Shown piece after piece: positions 1 to 9,565 of a stretch of 64,000 bases of DNA. Under the pieces are notes generated by a model. It was not told where the DNA came from. It saw nothing but the letters and a program-made list of their open reading frames with translations, and did not search any database. The translations under genes and the position numbers were made by a program. Each line of letters starts with the position of its first letter. Position 1 is the stretch's first letter. Source of the DNA: Hydrogenedens sp964549105 (lineage in GTDB: Bacteria > Hydrogenedentota > Hydrogenedentia > Hydrogenedentales > Hydrogenedentaceae); contig CAZJTZ010000002.1 in NCBI GenBank assembly GCA_964549105.1, positions 62,001 to 126,000 of the forward strand. The letters are read 5' to 3'.

Positions 1-123
1 CTGGACGAGGTATTACAATTTGCAAACGCTGCAGGAGCGTTGGCATGCACAAAATTTGGAGCCCAACCGTCCATACCCAGATTAGATGAAGTTTTGAAAT
101 TTTTGAGAAGTAATGGTTGTTGA
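1..123 (+). CDS. PfkB-family sugar kinase, C-terminal end (partial)
   Basis: The first 40 codons are open in frame 1 and end at a TGA. The peptide contains FANAAGALACTKFGAQPS followed by a short helix, which matches the last part of PfkB-family kinases (ribokinase, fructokinase, 2-keto-3-deoxygluconate kinase), where the A-N-A-A/G-A-L-A segment follows the catalytic GAGD motif. The catalytic region lies outside the window, so the substrate cannot be named. The sugar-phosphate epimerase gene begins 44 bases downstream on the same strand, so the two may share a transcript. Confidence 0.7.
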   Translation: MDEVLQFANAAGALACTKFGAQPSIPRLDEVLKFLRSNGC

Positions 124-167
124 TGGAAGAGAACATTTCTAAAAAGTTGTGAAGGAATTTGATTAAT

Positions 168-875
168 ATGGAAGAACAAGAAATTAATCTTGAAAATATA
201 AAATATGCGGCTTCGGTGATGTGTCTTAACCTTGCTAATTTGAAAGAGGAGTTTCGTGCGGCTCAAAGTGTTGGAATAAATGAACTCCACTTTGACCTTA
301 TGGATGCTTCCTTCGTGCCCAATCTAACTCTGGGTTTTGATTTCATTACCCTTGCTAAAAAATATTGTTTTCTGCCCTGCTGGGCACATCTAATGATAGA
401 GAGGCCTGAACGATACTTGAAACGATTGGCAGAAATAGAATGTGCAGGTGTAACCGTGCATATTGAAACATGCATACATCCACACCGGATAGTAAAACAA
501 ATCCGCGATTATGGTATGTCAGCGGGGATAGCAGTTAATCCTATGACGCCGTTAGATGACCTGGAATATCTATTGCCAGAAGTAGATAGAGTGCTGGTTA
601 TGGCGGTTGACCCCGGCTATGCAGGACAAAAAATAATTCCACAATCCTTTGAACGCGTCCAGATTTTATCACGGAAAATAAAATATCATCAGTATAATGT
701 TGACATTGAAGTAGATGGAAATATTACTCCAAGAAATTGTGCAAAATTAATCCGTTTGGGAGGTAATGTTTTTGTGTTAGGCTCTTCAAGTATTTTTCAT
801 GGACTAACACGAAACTATGAAGAAAGTTTTCCTTATTTCAAAAGAGAGGTGGAAGAACTTATTCATCTTGTATGA
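168..875 (+). CDS. rpe: Ribulose-phosphate 3-epimerase family protein
   Basis: The product interconverts D-ribulose 5-phosphate and D-xylulose 5-phosphate in the pentose phosphate pathway, or a related ketose phosphate. It is a single TIM barrel with the family landmarks: an N-terminal A-x-V/I-M-C strand, HFDLMDASFVPN (metal-binding His and Asp), a central MAVDPGYAGQ, which replaces the common VNPGFGGQ, and EVDGNI with the second catalytic Asp. A TTG at 159 also opens the frame, but GAAGGA at 151-156 is well spaced only for the ATG at 168. The altered MAVDPGYAGQ loop and the kinase fragment upstream leave room for another sugar-phosphate substrate, such as an allulose- or hexulose-phosphate. 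Confidence 0.85.
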   Translation: MEEQEINLENIKYAASVMCLNLANLKEEFRAAQSVGINELHFDLMDASFVPNLTLGFDFITLAKKYCFLPCWAHLMIERPERYLKRLAEIECAGVTVHIETCIHPHRIVKQIRDYGMSAGIAVNPMTPLDDLEYLLPEVDRVLVMAVDPGYAGQKIIPQSFERVQILSRKIKYHQYNVDIEVDGNITPRNCAKLIRLGGNVFVLGSSSIFHGLTRNYEESFPYFKREVEELIHLV

Positions 876-885
876 TAAATATTGT

Positions 886-1848
886 CTACTTTACTTTTGC
901 TCTTCGCTCTTTTAATTCTCGCCAGGTGGTTAAAATAAATTTTTCATCTTCAAGAAATTTCCTAAATTCGGGATGAATCATTAAAAGGTAATCCCCTTTT
1001 CGTGTAGTGGCAGATTGGGTAAAGAAAGGAAATTCTTCTGTGGGAATGGCACAGTGTAGAATAACCTGTGTAATGCCGGGTTTCATGTCTTTGAGCGTTT
1101 TCTTCATCTGTTCTAATTTATTTTCGACTTTCCAATCATAAGTAAAGGTTATTACATCATCAACAAGAGGTAAGCCACTTTCCCAGATTTTCTTTGCCCA
1201 GGTGGTGACTACCTCTTTGGGGAAAGGTGATTCTTGGAGAAGATATTGCATGTGCCCACCGGGGAACAGCACTGGAATTTGTTTCTCAATTCCAAGATTA
1301 ATATATTTCTCCATGTATTGAGGTGTGGCAAAAAGTGTTCCCATGTGGACATCTAAATGAGTAGGCTTTAAGCCCATTCTCTCTGCAAGTGCTAATTGAG
1401 CACGAATCTCACGGTCTACTTCCTCCGCAGTTGCATGCTTTACTACCTCTGCAACATTGCCCCACATATATCCCGACTCGTCTACCAGTCCCGGTACCTG
1501 TTGAAATCCAGACACAGGTCCCCAACGGTAATTGTCCCATTCCGAAGTCAAAGTCAGGTGAAGACCTGCATCCCAATTTGGATTTTTCTTCCATTCTTTT
1601 GCAAACTCCTCAACCCAGGCACAGGGCATCATAATACTACTTGATGTAGCCACGCCCTTAGTAAATGTTTCAAATATTGCTTGATTAGCACCATGACATA
1701 ATCCTGCATCGTCAATATGGAAAATAATTACACGACTGTCCTTGTCCCAGCCCAACCGAACCGCACAGGAAGGCATATCTTCTGAAAACGATGCAAATGT
1801 AAAAGTGATAATAAAGATAGTCAAAAGAGACAATATTTTTTTATTCAT
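886..1848 (-). CDS. Secreted YdjC/ChbG-family carbohydrate deacetylase
   Basis: The mature protein begins after a hydrophobic signal peptide (about residues 1-22). The motif HIDDAGLCHGAN gives the adjacent metal-binding aspartates of the YdjC/ChbG fold, and THLDVHMG supplies the later metal histidines. Members remove N-acetyl groups from chito-oligosaccharides or related glycans using a divalent metal; the exact substrate here is unknown. I chose the ATG at 1848 because AGGA lies eight bases upstream; an ATG at 1881 would add an 11-residue extension ahead of the signal peptide. The gene converges on the epimerase gene with only 10 bases between stops. Confidence 0.8.
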   Translation of the reverse strand: MNKKILSLLTIFIITFTFASFSEDMPSCAVRLGWDKDSRVIIFHIDDAGLCHGANQAIFETFTKGVATSSSIMMPCAWVEEFAKEWKKNPNWDAGLHLTLTSEWDNYRWGPVSGFQQVPGLVDESGYMWGNVAEVVKHATAEEVDREIRAQLALAERMGLKPTHLDVHMGTLFATPQYMEKYINLGIEKQIPVLFPGGHMQYLLQESPFPKEVVTTWAKKIWESGLPLVDDVITFTYDWKVENKLEQMKKTLKDMKPGITQVILHCAIPTEEFPFFTQSATTRKGDYLLMIHPEFRKFLEDEKFILTTWRELKERRAKVK

Positions 1849-2027
1849 AGAAAAAATCCTTATTTTTTTGTTGAAAAACACATGACAAAAGTAGAAAAAT
1901 ATATAAAAATATATTATACTTATAAAAGAAACAGAAAAAAATTTTTTGCGAAAGTTATATATGTGATTATGATTATATTAGATATTGTGTTATCAGGTCA
2001 GATAAAAATAAAAAAGGTTTTTATTAG

Positions 2028-2789
2028 ATGAGAAAAACTTTACAAGATTACAATGCTTTATCCAGTTCAAAAATAGATGCCGATGCAGTCTGTGTTCAAT
2101 GTGGGACTGTGAACCCTGAGGGGACACTTATTTGTAGAAAATGTGGAAACAACTTGCGAGACCAACGGCGTTTGCGTCTGCAAGCAGAAGAACAGTTGCG
2201 TATGGGAGAAGAATCACCGAGTACTCGGAAAATTGTATGGGGAATTATAGCTTTTATTGGTGCTATTTTTATCGTTATTGCTGGATTGAATGCAGATAGT
2301 ATTATGATGTGGTTGGTTAGTAGTAGTAGTGGATTTTCTTTTTCTACCGAGTCACCCTGGTCAGGGGAACTTGGCAAACAGTTATCCATTTTGGAAAGAG
2401 ACTTGAAAGCACAAATAATAGCAAGTAACCAAATTTATGCAGCAATCCAAAGACCCGTTAACTCAGAAAATTTTGAAGGAGTTTTTATTATTGCTGTTCG
2501 TAATGTAGACGGCACTTTTGCCCCTGTGGGTAAAGCCATAGTAAAGCCTACGGAAGATAAATATTTGTTTGTGGCTTTACTTGACAATGAGGCACAAGTT
2601 CGTGGTTTTGCTCAGAAACAGAATGAACGATTCGTGGTTTACTGGGAAAACGCTTCTTGTGAGTGGAACGCTCAAAGAGGTTCTGCTTCTGGCATCGTTT
2701 CCAAGAGAGAGGATGGGCGATATGAAGGATACGGTGGAACAGAATTAACAAATGAAAATTTTGAGTTTTACGCTTTTAAATTGCCTTAA
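2028..2789 (+). CDS. Zinc-ribbon membrane protein of unknown function
   Basis: I do not recognise a specific family. The N-terminus has a zinc ribbon, CVQCG followed 14 residues later by CRKCG (about residues 22-41). A basic linker follows, then one transmembrane segment at about 68-90, and a roughly 155-residue domain presumably on the far side of the membrane. The topology suggests a cytoplasmic zinc ribbon tethered to an extracytoplasmic domain. AAAAGG about ten bases before the ATG serves as ribosome binding site. It sits in front of ftsY with an 80-base gap and no clear terminator between them. Confidence 0.6.
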   Translation: MRKTLQDYNALSSSKIDADAVCVQCGTVNPEGTLICRKCGNNLRDQRRLRLQAEEQLRMGEESPSTRKIVWGIIAFIGAIFIVIAGLNADSIMMWLVSSSSGFSFSTESPWSGELGKQLSILERDLKAQIIASNQIYAAIQRPVNSENFEGVFIIAVRNVDGTFAPVGKAIVKPTEDKYLFVALLDNEAQVRGFAQKQNERFVVYWENASCEWNAQRGSASGIVSKREDGRYEGYGGTELTNENFEFYAFKLP

Positions 2790-2869
2790 TTTTTTTATTT
2801 CTTTATAATTCTGTTTCCAATCTTAATCTTGTGTATCCTTAGGTGTCAAATGTTAAAAGGAATAATTAT

Positions 2870-3793
2870 ATGTTTAAAATGACTTTTTTTTCAGACCTAA
2901 AACAAAAATTACAAAAAACGAGAACCACATTAACCGACGGAATAAAAAATTTATTTTCTTTATATCCTAAAATTAGTGATGATGTTTACAATTCATTAGA
3001 AGAATTGCTTATTGAAGCCGATTTGGGTGTGAATACGAGTCTTTTTTTGATTGAGCAATTAAAGAAACAGGTTAAACAACAGGGTATTTCTGAACCAGAA
3101 AAACTTGTATCCCTTTTGAAAACCATTATGATGGAAATATTGAGGTCAGAGAACAACGATATACAGTGGGAAGCAGAATCTCCACCCCATGTTACCTTAC
3201 TTATAGGTGTGAACGGTTCCGGTAAAACTACAACCGCTGGGAAGATAGCAGCCCAATTGGTGCGTGAAGGAAAGAAAGTCATTCTTGCCGCAGGAGATAC
3301 TTTTCGGGCTGCCGCGGGAGAGCAGTTAGAGATATGGAGTCAGCGAAGTGGTGCAGAATTAATACGACATCAAGAGGGTGCTGACCCCGCGGCAGTGGCT
3401 TATGATGCGGTAGATGCAGGAATAGCGCGAAAAGCACAAAATGTAATTATAGATACGGCTGGAAGATTGCATACAAAAGTAAATCTAATGGAAGAGTTGA
3501 AAAAGATACAACGGGTCATAAAAAAACGGATGCCCGAGGCTCCTCATGAAGTCCTTTTAGTCCTTGATGCAACCACAGGACAAAACGCCTTGCAACAAGC
3601 ACGTATTTTTACAGAAGCATTAAATATATCTGGAATTGTCCTTACAAAATTAGATGGAACAGCCAAAGGTGGAATCGTCATTGCAATTCAAAAAGAATTA
3701 AATATCCCCATAAAATTGATTGGCGTAGGGGAAAGTGTTGAAGATTTGCAACCTTTCAATCCAGATGCGTTTATTGAGGCTTTATTCAGTTAA
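2870..3793 (+). CDS. ftsY: Signal recognition particle receptor FtsY
   Basis: FtsY is the membrane-associated GTPase that docks the SRP-ribosome complex for co-translational membrane insertion. The protein has the N domain (about residues 5-95) and then the G domain: P-loop GVNGSGKTTT near residue 113, DTFRAAAGEQL, DTAGRLHTK, the TKLDGTAKGG specificity motif, and the closing GVGESVEDLQPF. The acidic A domain of E. coli FtsY is absent, as in many bacteria. A GTG at 2843 also opens the frame, but AAAAGG nine bases before the ATG at 2870 favours the shorter form. The next gene follows after 18 bases. Confidence 0.95.
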   Translation: MFKMTFFSDLKQKLQKTRTTLTDGIKNLFSLYPKISDDVYNSLEELLIEADLGVNTSLFLIEQLKKQVKQQGISEPEKLVSLLKTIMMEILRSENNDIQWEAESPPHVTLLIGVNGSGKTTTAGKIAAQLVREGKKVILAAGDTFRAAAGEQLEIWSQRSGAELIRHQEGADPAAVAYDAVDAGIARKAQNVIIDTAGRLHTKVNLMEELKKIQRVIKKRMPEAPHEVLLVLDATTGQNALQQARIFTEALNISGIVLTKLDGTAKGGIVIAIQKELNIPIKLIGVGESVEDLQPFNPDAFIEALFS

Positions 3794-3811
3794 TAGGTAT
3801 GTTATCTTTTT

Positions 3812-4438
3812 ATGAGTTTATCCAACAACAATTTTATTTCTCTTGTAGAGGAAATAAGAAAGTGCCGATATTGTGATAAAGACCTGCCGTTAGGGGCTAA
3901 TCCTATCCTCCGTGTAGGTGACCCTTCGCCGATACTTATTGTAGGGCAGGCTCCGGGATTAAGAGTTCATAAAACAGGCTTGCCCTGGAATGACCCCAGT
4001 GGGGACAAACTTCGCACATGGTTGGATGTCTCACGAGAAGAATTTTATGATACCCGCTATTTTACGATAATTCCCACAGGTTTTTGCTATCCAGGTAGAA
4101 ACACACGCGGCGCTGATTTGCCACCTCGAAAAGAATGTGTTGATTTGTGGTGGGGAAAAATATTGCCATTTACATCCCAATTTAAATTAATTTTGCTTAT
4201 GGGAAGGTATGCCCATAAACTATTCTTAGGAGAATATGTTAAACCCACACTAACGGAAACAGTCTTGTGCTGGAAGGACTATTATCCACCTATTATTCCC
4301 TGTCCACATCCTTCATTTCGGAATAACCTCTGGGTAAAACAAAATTCGTGGTTTCTTCAAGAGGTAGTCCCCTTTATTCAAAAACAGGTGCACTTATTAA
4401 TTCATGAAGTAAATCAAGGAATAAAAGGGGAAACTTGA
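3812..4438 (+). CDS. Uracil-DNA glycosylase superfamily protein
   Basis: The protein matches the UDG superfamily branch that carries VGQAPG near residue 45, followed by the TGLPWNDPSGDKLR loop, a GFCYPG segment, and a C-terminal PHPSFRNN motif. Superfamily members excise uracil or other deaminated bases. This branch is poorly characterised, so activity on DNA is inferred. A CRYC pair near the N-terminus could contribute to an iron-sulfur or zinc site as in family 4 enzymes, but I did not map all four ligands. Start is the ATG at 3812; the ribosome binding site is weak, consistent with coupling to ftsY 18 bases upstream. Confidence 0.75.
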   Translation: MSLSNNNFISLVEEIRKCRYCDKDLPLGANPILRVGDPSPILIVGQAPGLRVHKTGLPWNDPSGDKLRTWLDVSREEFYDTRYFTIIPTGFCYPGRNTRGADLPPRKECVDLWWGKILPFTSQFKLILLMGRYAHKLFLGEYVKPTLTETVLCWKDYYPPIIPCPHPSFRNNLWVKQNSWFLQEVVPFIQKQVHLLIHEVNQGIKGET

Positions 4439-4531
4439 AATAGGTCATTAAAAGTGGTATAAACTAAAACAGATTATTTCTATAAAAAGTAGGCAAAATT
4501 GACTAACAAACAAAAAAGAAAGGGTATAGGC

Positions 4532-4963
4532 ATGAAAAAGCAGATGCTATTTTTCTCAGTGGCTATGATTGCGGTGTGTATGTCTCTGATTATTTTAGGT
4601 TGCCAAACGGCAAAAGAAGTAAGTTCCGAAGAGATAATTACAGCACAGGTGAACAAGGCTATGGAAGCCTTGAAAGCCAAAAATATTGATGGAGTGCTGG
4701 AAATTTATTCAGACAAATTTGAACATTATGAATGGAGTGACAAAGCAGGATTTCGTGAGTTTTTACAGCAGGCAAGTGATGCTGGCTATCTGGATGATTT
4801 AGAGATAGATTTGAGTAAAATGCAGGTTAAAATGGAAGGCAATACAGGTACAGCATATCCAATAGAGATTAAAGGTAGTTTCGGTTCTACAACGGTTGAG
4901 TTAGTATTTACCAATGAAAATGGTAAATGGCTGGTAACTGGTATGGACGCTACAGGTATATAA
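4532..4963 (+). CDS. Small lipoprotein with an NTF2/SnoaL-like domain
   Basis: The N-terminus is a lipoprotein signal: basic MKK, a hydrophobic stretch, and LILGC with Cys near residue 24 as the lipidation site. The remaining ~120 residues begin with a helix typical of the NTF2-like/DUF4440 fold (VNKAMEALKAKNIDGVLEIY), followed by strands ending in GKWLVTGMD. Such domains bind small ligands or stabilise complexes; no function can be assigned. The ATG at 4532 has AAAGGG eight bases upstream and is preferred to a TTG at 4499. Confidence 0.7.
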   Translation: MKKQMLFFSVAMIAVCMSLIILGCQTAKEVSSEEIITAQVNKAMEALKAKNIDGVLEIYSDKFEHYEWSDKAGFREFLQQASDAGYLDDLEIDLSKMQVKMEGNTGTAYPIEIKGSFGSTTVELVFTNENGKWLVTGMDATGI

Positions 4964-5043
4964 TAAAATCTCTAATTTTGTATATATTATGGATGTCTGC
5001 AAAACTTAGGCAACATCTCTAATTGCAAAAAGATATTTTAAGG

Positions 5044-5081
5044 ACTACGACATTCTTTATAGGTGTCGTAGTTTCTTTTTT
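5044..5081 (+). terminator. Intrinsic terminator after the small lipoprotein gene
   Basis: Perfect 9-bp arms ACTACGACA (5044-5052) and TGTCGTAGT (5064-5072) enclose an 11-base loop, followed at once by a T-rich run to 5081. It lies 80 bases after the lipoprotein stop and before the ribosome binding site of the M20 peptidase gene, so it should end the ftsY-to-lipoprotein transcript. Confidence 0.8.
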
Positions 5082-5134
5082 GAGGTTATAACAAGTAAAA
5101 TTAAAATAAATTTGCAAATATAAGGAGCAAAGTA

Positions 5135-6517
5135 GTGAACAGTTCGGATGTAGGTTTATTGTATATTCAGGAGCATTGGGATAGTTTTCTGAATGGTTTG
5201 AAGGAATTTGTTTCAATACCTTCTATATCAACGCTACCTGAGTATAAAGGAGAAGTTCTTCACGCAGCTCAATGGTTGGAGAAGTATTTTAAAAAGTTAA
5301 ACTTTCACTGTGTTGATTTAATAGATACCGGTGGCCATCCCATCGTCTTTGCGGAATACAAAGGACCCAATCCTGTGATGACTCTTTTAATTTATGGGCA
5401 CTACGATGTTCAACCTGTTGACCCTGAAAATGAATGGGAGACAAACCCTTTCCAGCCCACTATCAAAGGGGATTATATTTATGGTCGTGGTGTTTCTGAT
5501 ATGAAAGGGCAATTGTATGCACAGATGTTCGCTATTCAGGCATGGCTGGCTCACAATCCTCTGCCTATCCACTTAAAATATATCATTGAAGGAGAGGAGG
5601 AAATCGGCTCTCCGAGTATGCAGATGTTTCTGAACAAATATAAGGACATGCTCAAAGCAGATGTAGTCCTGAACTGCGACGGTGGTATCTTTGCCCCAGA
5701 TGTGCCTTCTATCACTTACGGACTTCGTGGACTTGTATATTTTGAATTGGAACTAAAAGGACCAAAGCAAGATTTGCATAGCGGTCAATATGGTGGAACA
5801 ATTCGAAATCCAATTCATGTTTTGTGTGAATTAATTGCAAAAATGCACGATGAAAATGGAAAAGTTACTCTACCTCATTTCTACGAAAATGTGCGTCCCT
5901 TAAGCGAAGAAGAGAAAACCTTATTGGCTCAAATCCCACACTCTGACGAAGAATGGAAAAAATTTGTAGGCATGTCTCAGTTATATGGCGAAACAGGCTA
6001 TAGCACAATAGAAAGAATTGGAGTGAGACCTACTTTAGATACAAATGGCATTATAGGAGGGTTTACGGGCGAAGGTGCTAAAACTGTATTACCTTCGAAA
6101 GCAAGTGCCAAAATTTCTATGCGATTAGTTCCCGACCAGGAGTCCGAAAAAATGGAGGAATACCTCCGTGAATTTTTACAACAACATTGTCCACCGGAAA
6201 TAAAATGGAAGTTAATTTTACATTCTTGCGCCCCTCCCGCAGTAATGAATTTGCACTCCCCCTACATGCAGTCTGCCGTAAACGCCTTAACAACCGAATT
6301 TGGTAAAAAGCCCCTGTTCCGTAGAGAAGGAGGGAGTGTTCCTATTGTGGCATGGCTACAACAAATCTTAAGGATTGATACCCTCTTGTTAGGCTTTGCA
6401 CTTCCTGATGACGGGATACATGGACCCAATGAGCGACAAAACTTGCCTCTATTAAAAAGAGGTGCCCATGTTTACTATAACCTATGTAAAGAACTATTGA
6501 ATATGGTTAGAAAGTAA
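5135..6517 (+). CDS. M20-family metallo-dipeptidase
   Basis: A cytoplasmic di-zinc aminoacyl peptidase of the M20 (ArgE/DapE/CNDP-like) family. The metal and catalytic motifs are GHYDVQPVDP near residue 89, GRGVSDMKGQ with the bridging Asp, EGEEEIGSPS with the general-base Glu, a metal Asp in NCDGG, and a C-terminal HGPNE metal His. The dimerisation domain sits in the middle (about 210-330). The length of 460 residues is usual for the dipeptidase subfamily. GTG is the start, with GGAG seven bases upstream. nagA follows after five bases, so the pair may scavenge peptide- and amino-sugar-containing nutrients. Confidence 0.85.
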   Translation: MNSSDVGLLYIQEHWDSFLNGLKEFVSIPSISTLPEYKGEVLHAAQWLEKYFKKLNFHCVDLIDTGGHPIVFAEYKGPNPVMTLLIYGHYDVQPVDPENEWETNPFQPTIKGDYIYGRGVSDMKGQLYAQMFAIQAWLAHNPLPIHLKYIIEGEEEIGSPSMQMFLNKYKDMLKADVVLNCDGGIFAPDVPSITYGLRGLVYFELELKGPKQDLHSGQYGGTIRNPIHVLCELIAKMHDENGKVTLPHFYENVRPLSEEEKTLLAQIPHSDEEWKKFVGMSQLYGETGYSTIERIGVRPTLDTNGIIGGFTGEGAKTVLPSKASAKISMRLVPDQESEKMEEYLREFLQQHCPPEIKWKLILHSCAPPAVMNLHSPYMQSAVNALTTEFGKKPLFRREGGSVPIVAWLQQILRIDTLLLGFALPDDGIHGPNERQNLPLLKRGAHVYYNLCKELLNMVRK

Positions 6518-6522
6518 ACCAG

Positions 6523-7689
6523 ATGATAAAGAAAGAAACCATTACGGTTTGTGGCATTCCTGTGGGTGGTGTAGAGCCTATAACTTGTGCTATTCAAGAT
6601 GGGTCTATCCTCTGGATAGAAAAGGATTCAAAAATTAAGGAAGTAGATTTTGGCGATGAAGAAACAATCATTGCCCCGCTACTCCTTGACGCACAGGTGA
6701 ACGGTGGCTTTGGGATTACCATTCAGGACGAAAATCTGAACGAAGAAAAATTGCTAACCCTGTCTCAGAAATTGTATCAATTGGGAATAGTCCGATGGAT
6801 TCCAACTATTGTTACTACTTCTATAGAAAAAACTATTTTCCTTTGTAGAACCATTGCAAACAGCCTGCGAAATAAGGAATTGTCTTTTGCAATACCGGGG
6901 ATTCATTTAGAAGGTCCCTGGATTTCTCCCGAAGACGGTCCCCGAGGTGCACATCCCATTGAACACATTCGCAAACCATCCAGAAAAGAGTGGGAGAAAT
7001 ATTACCAATCTGCCGAAGGAAAAATCCTGTATGTAACATTAGCACCCGAACAGAAAAATGCTATTCCATTCATTCGCTATCTTGTATCTCAGGGGATAAA
7101 AGTATCACTTGGACACCACAACGCCGATATTTCAACTATGCAAAAAGCAGTAGAAGCAGGTGCAACCCTTTGCACACATCTGGGCAATGGGATTCAAAAT
7201 TATATTCACCGCCATAACAATCCTATTTGGTTTTCCCTGGCAGAGAAAAGGCTGTCCGTTTCTGTTATTGCAGATGGACACCATCTACCCCCACCAATAT
7301 TGAAAGTAATTTCAGCATGCAAACCCTCAAACAACATCTTTCTTGTCTCCGACGCAACCCAATTTATGGGAATGAAGCCAGGAGTGTATGAAGAATTTGG
7401 TTCGCCAGTAGAATTAAAAAAAGATGGAAAACTTTGCCTAAAAGGGACGCCATACCTTGCAGGTAGTGCTTCATCCTTATTAGACTGCATACCTATCTGG
7501 CAGGAACATACTCATTATTCCTGGGATAAATGTTTCAAGTGTGCCTCATCTGCCCCCGCAAAACTATTAGGCGTAAAAATGCCAACATTCCGCCTATACC
7601 CCGGTGCAAAAGCAAACTTTATGTGTGTGAAACTCGACCAGAAAAACGAAGAACTCTCCCCCCTCTCCATTTTTTGCAAAAACAAATAA
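6523..7689 (+). CDS. nagA: N-acetylglucosamine-6-phosphate deacetylase
   Basis: NagA removes acetate from GlcNAc-6-phosphate to give glucosamine-6-phosphate in amino-sugar catabolism and wall recycling. The amidohydrolase barrel shows GIHLEGPWISP (metal Glu), SLGHHNA (metal His), THLGNGI with a substrate/metal His, IADGHHL, and LVSDAT with the catalytic Asp. Length (388 residues) is typical. The sequence is divergent from E. coli NagA: the usual THLFNAM reads THLGNGI. The five-base gap after the dipeptidase gene indicates co-transcription. A secreted YdjC-type deacetylase upstream also points to processing of N-acetylated sugars. Confidence 0.85.
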   Translation: MIKKETITVCGIPVGGVEPITCAIQDGSILWIEKDSKIKEVDFGDEETIIAPLLLDAQVNGGFGITIQDENLNEEKLLTLSQKLYQLGIVRWIPTIVTTSIEKTIFLCRTIANSLRNKELSFAIPGIHLEGPWISPEDGPRGAHPIEHIRKPSRKEWEKYYQSAEGKILYVTLAPEQKNAIPFIRYLVSQGIKVSLGHHNADISTMQKAVEAGATLCTHLGNGIQNYIHRHNNPIWFSLAEKRLSVSVIADGHHLPPPILKVISACKPSNNIFLVSDATQFMGMKPGVYEEFGSPVELKKDGKLCLKGTPYLAGSASSLLDCIPIWQEHTHYSWDKCFKCASSAPAKLLGVKMPTFRLYPGAKANFMCVKLDQKNEELSPLSIFCKNK

Positions 7690-7870
7690 TAAAATTAAGT
7701 TGTAGTTTTTTGTCTGTATTTGTAGGGTTGTTTTTGATAATATACTTTTATACTGGTGATTGGAAAAGGCTTTGTGGTAGATGGAACTAATTGGTGTCAA
7801 AAGAGTATTCTACTTATAAAGTTTTTTAAATATTATTATATTAAGTTAAAAACAAGGTGAAATAGAATCA

Positions 7871-9565
7871 GTGTCAAGTGCCTACCTGATTAGAGAGAAT
7901 GATGGTAAGAGGATTCCTGTCCATTCTCATTTAGTCATAGGGCGAACACGGGAATGTAGCCTGGTCGTAGATGACCCTGCCGTCTCACGGAAACATTTTG
8001 AAGTTGTTGCAAGTGAGAATAGTTATAAATGGAAAGATTTGGGTAGCACGAATGGGACTTTCATCAATGGACAAAAAATGTTATCAGGGGAACTACATCC
8101 GGGAGATACTGTTCAGATAGGTAGAACCATTTTCCGTTTTGAAATTGAGAAGACTGAAGAATTGTCAGCACCTCAGATTTCAGAAAAGACGATAGAAAAA
8201 GATAACCAGCCTTCCATTCTTGCCCGTTCGTTCCTTAGCATGGATGCAACTACATTACCTACGGAAAAAGAGCAGCATACTACCCTGTTGTTGGAGACCC
8301 TATGTAAAGTAATCAATGATATTTCAACAAATTTCAATCTTTGCGAATTGCAAAACAAGATTATAGATGCTACTTCCCATGTTCTTCCTATTGACCATGG
8401 TGCTATTCTGCTTACCGATGAAGAGGGCAAAATACTTCCTTGCCCTGAGTGTCTTCGTGTTCACCAGTGGGAAAGGGGACATCTGGTTTCTGTGCCTACA
8501 AATAGAGTCCAGATTAGTAGCACTGTGGTTTCCAGAGTGGTTCGGGAAAAACAAAGCCTGCTTTATCAGGATATTATGGACAACGATGAATTGAAAAAAG
8601 CGGTTAGTATCATTTCCCTGAATGTTCAATCTGTGATTTGTGTGCCTCTCCGTGTCAAGGAAAAGGTGTTGGGTCTACTTTATATGGACACCGTTTCTGA
8701 TAAAACCAGATACACAGAAGAGGAATTGCTCCTTGCTTCTGCGGTAGGAAATGCTGCGGGTTTGGCAATTGAGAATGTCAGGATATATCAAGAATTAATT
8801 GAAAAACATAGGTTGGACCAGGAACTAAAAACGGCTGCAACGATTCAACAGGGTTTTTTGTTTAATAATTGGGAAACTATCCCCAAGAATTGTGATATGT
8901 TTGCTCAAACCATGCCAGCCAAAGTAGTCGGAGGTGATTTTTTTGATGTGATATTACTCCCCGGCAATCGTTTGGGCTTCATTGTTGGCGATGTCTCTGG
9001 TAAAGGCATGCCTGCTTCACTGGCTATGGTTCGACTGCTAACCGAATTCCGAATTCAGGCACAACGCTCGTCCACTCAGGTAGGTGTTCTTGATGCGTTA
9101 AACGAGGACCTTCTTGAGTATGGGCAACAAGGAATGTTCTGTTCGTTGTGTTATGTGATTGTAGATTTGAATACAGGGGAGATGTCCACGGTCAATGCGG
9201 GGCATTTACCTGCTTTGTGGTGGCGAAACCATAAAACAGAATATTGTTTTCATCCATCAGGTCCACCCTTAGGCATTTTGCCCGATGCGGAGTGGAAAGA
9301 AGATAAGGATATCCTGTCAAAAGAGGAGGCTATCTTGTTGTTTACAGATGGGATTATTGAAGCACGAAAAGAGGATAAGGAAAAAGAAATTACAGACAGG
9401 GAGTTTGGAATTGACAGGCTAAAGAAATTGGTTGAGGCTCTACCTCTCGATAATGCAAAAAATTTTGTTTGTAATATTTTACAAGAGGTTCAAGAGTATA
9501 CTACGCCTAACTTGCCTCACGACGACTGCACATTATTACTTTTTCGGTGGTTAAACCATGCGTGA
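7871..9565 (+). CDS. FHA-GAF-PP2C (SpoIIE-type) serine phosphatase
   Basis: Three domains are visible. The N-terminal FHA domain (about 1-95) shows GRTRECSLVVDDPAVSRKHF and DLGSTNGTFING, so it can bind phosphothreonine. A GAF domain (about 140-305) follows. The C-terminal PP2C/SpoIIE domain (about 325-560) has VGGDFFD, VGDVSGKG, NAGHLPALWW, LLFTDGI and PHDDCTLL, retaining the metal-binding aspartates. Such proteins dephosphorylate STAS antagonists in partner-switching circuits. The gene overlaps the HATPase kinase gene by eight bases, and the STAS gene follows, so kinase, phosphatase and substrate are encoded together. GTG is the start, with AAGGTG upstream. Confidence 0.9.
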   Translation: MSSAYLIRENDGKRIPVHSHLVIGRTRECSLVVDDPAVSRKHFEVVASENSYKWKDLGSTNGTFINGQKMLSGELHPGDTVQIGRTIFRFEIEKTEELSAPQISEKTIEKDNQPSILARSFLSMDATTLPTEKEQHTTLLLETLCKVINDISTNFNLCELQNKIIDATSHVLPIDHGAILLTDEEGKILPCPECLRVHQWERGHLVSVPTNRVQISSTVVSRVVREKQSLLYQDIMDNDELKKAVSIISLNVQSVICVPLRVKEKVLGLLYMDTVSDKTRYTEEELLLASAVGNAAGLAIENVRIYQELIEKHRLDQELKTAATIQQGFLFNNWETIPKNCDMFAQTMPAKVVGGDFFDVILLPGNRLGFIVGDVSGKGMPASLAMVRLLTEFRIQAQRSSTQVGVLDALNEDLLEYGQQGMFCSLCYVIVDLNTGEMSTVNAGHLPALWWRNHKTEYCFHPSGPPLGILPDAEWKEDKDILSKEEAILLFTDGIIEARKEDKEKEITDREFGIDRLKKLVEALPLDNAKNFVCNILQEVQEYTTPNLPHDDCTLLLFRWLNHA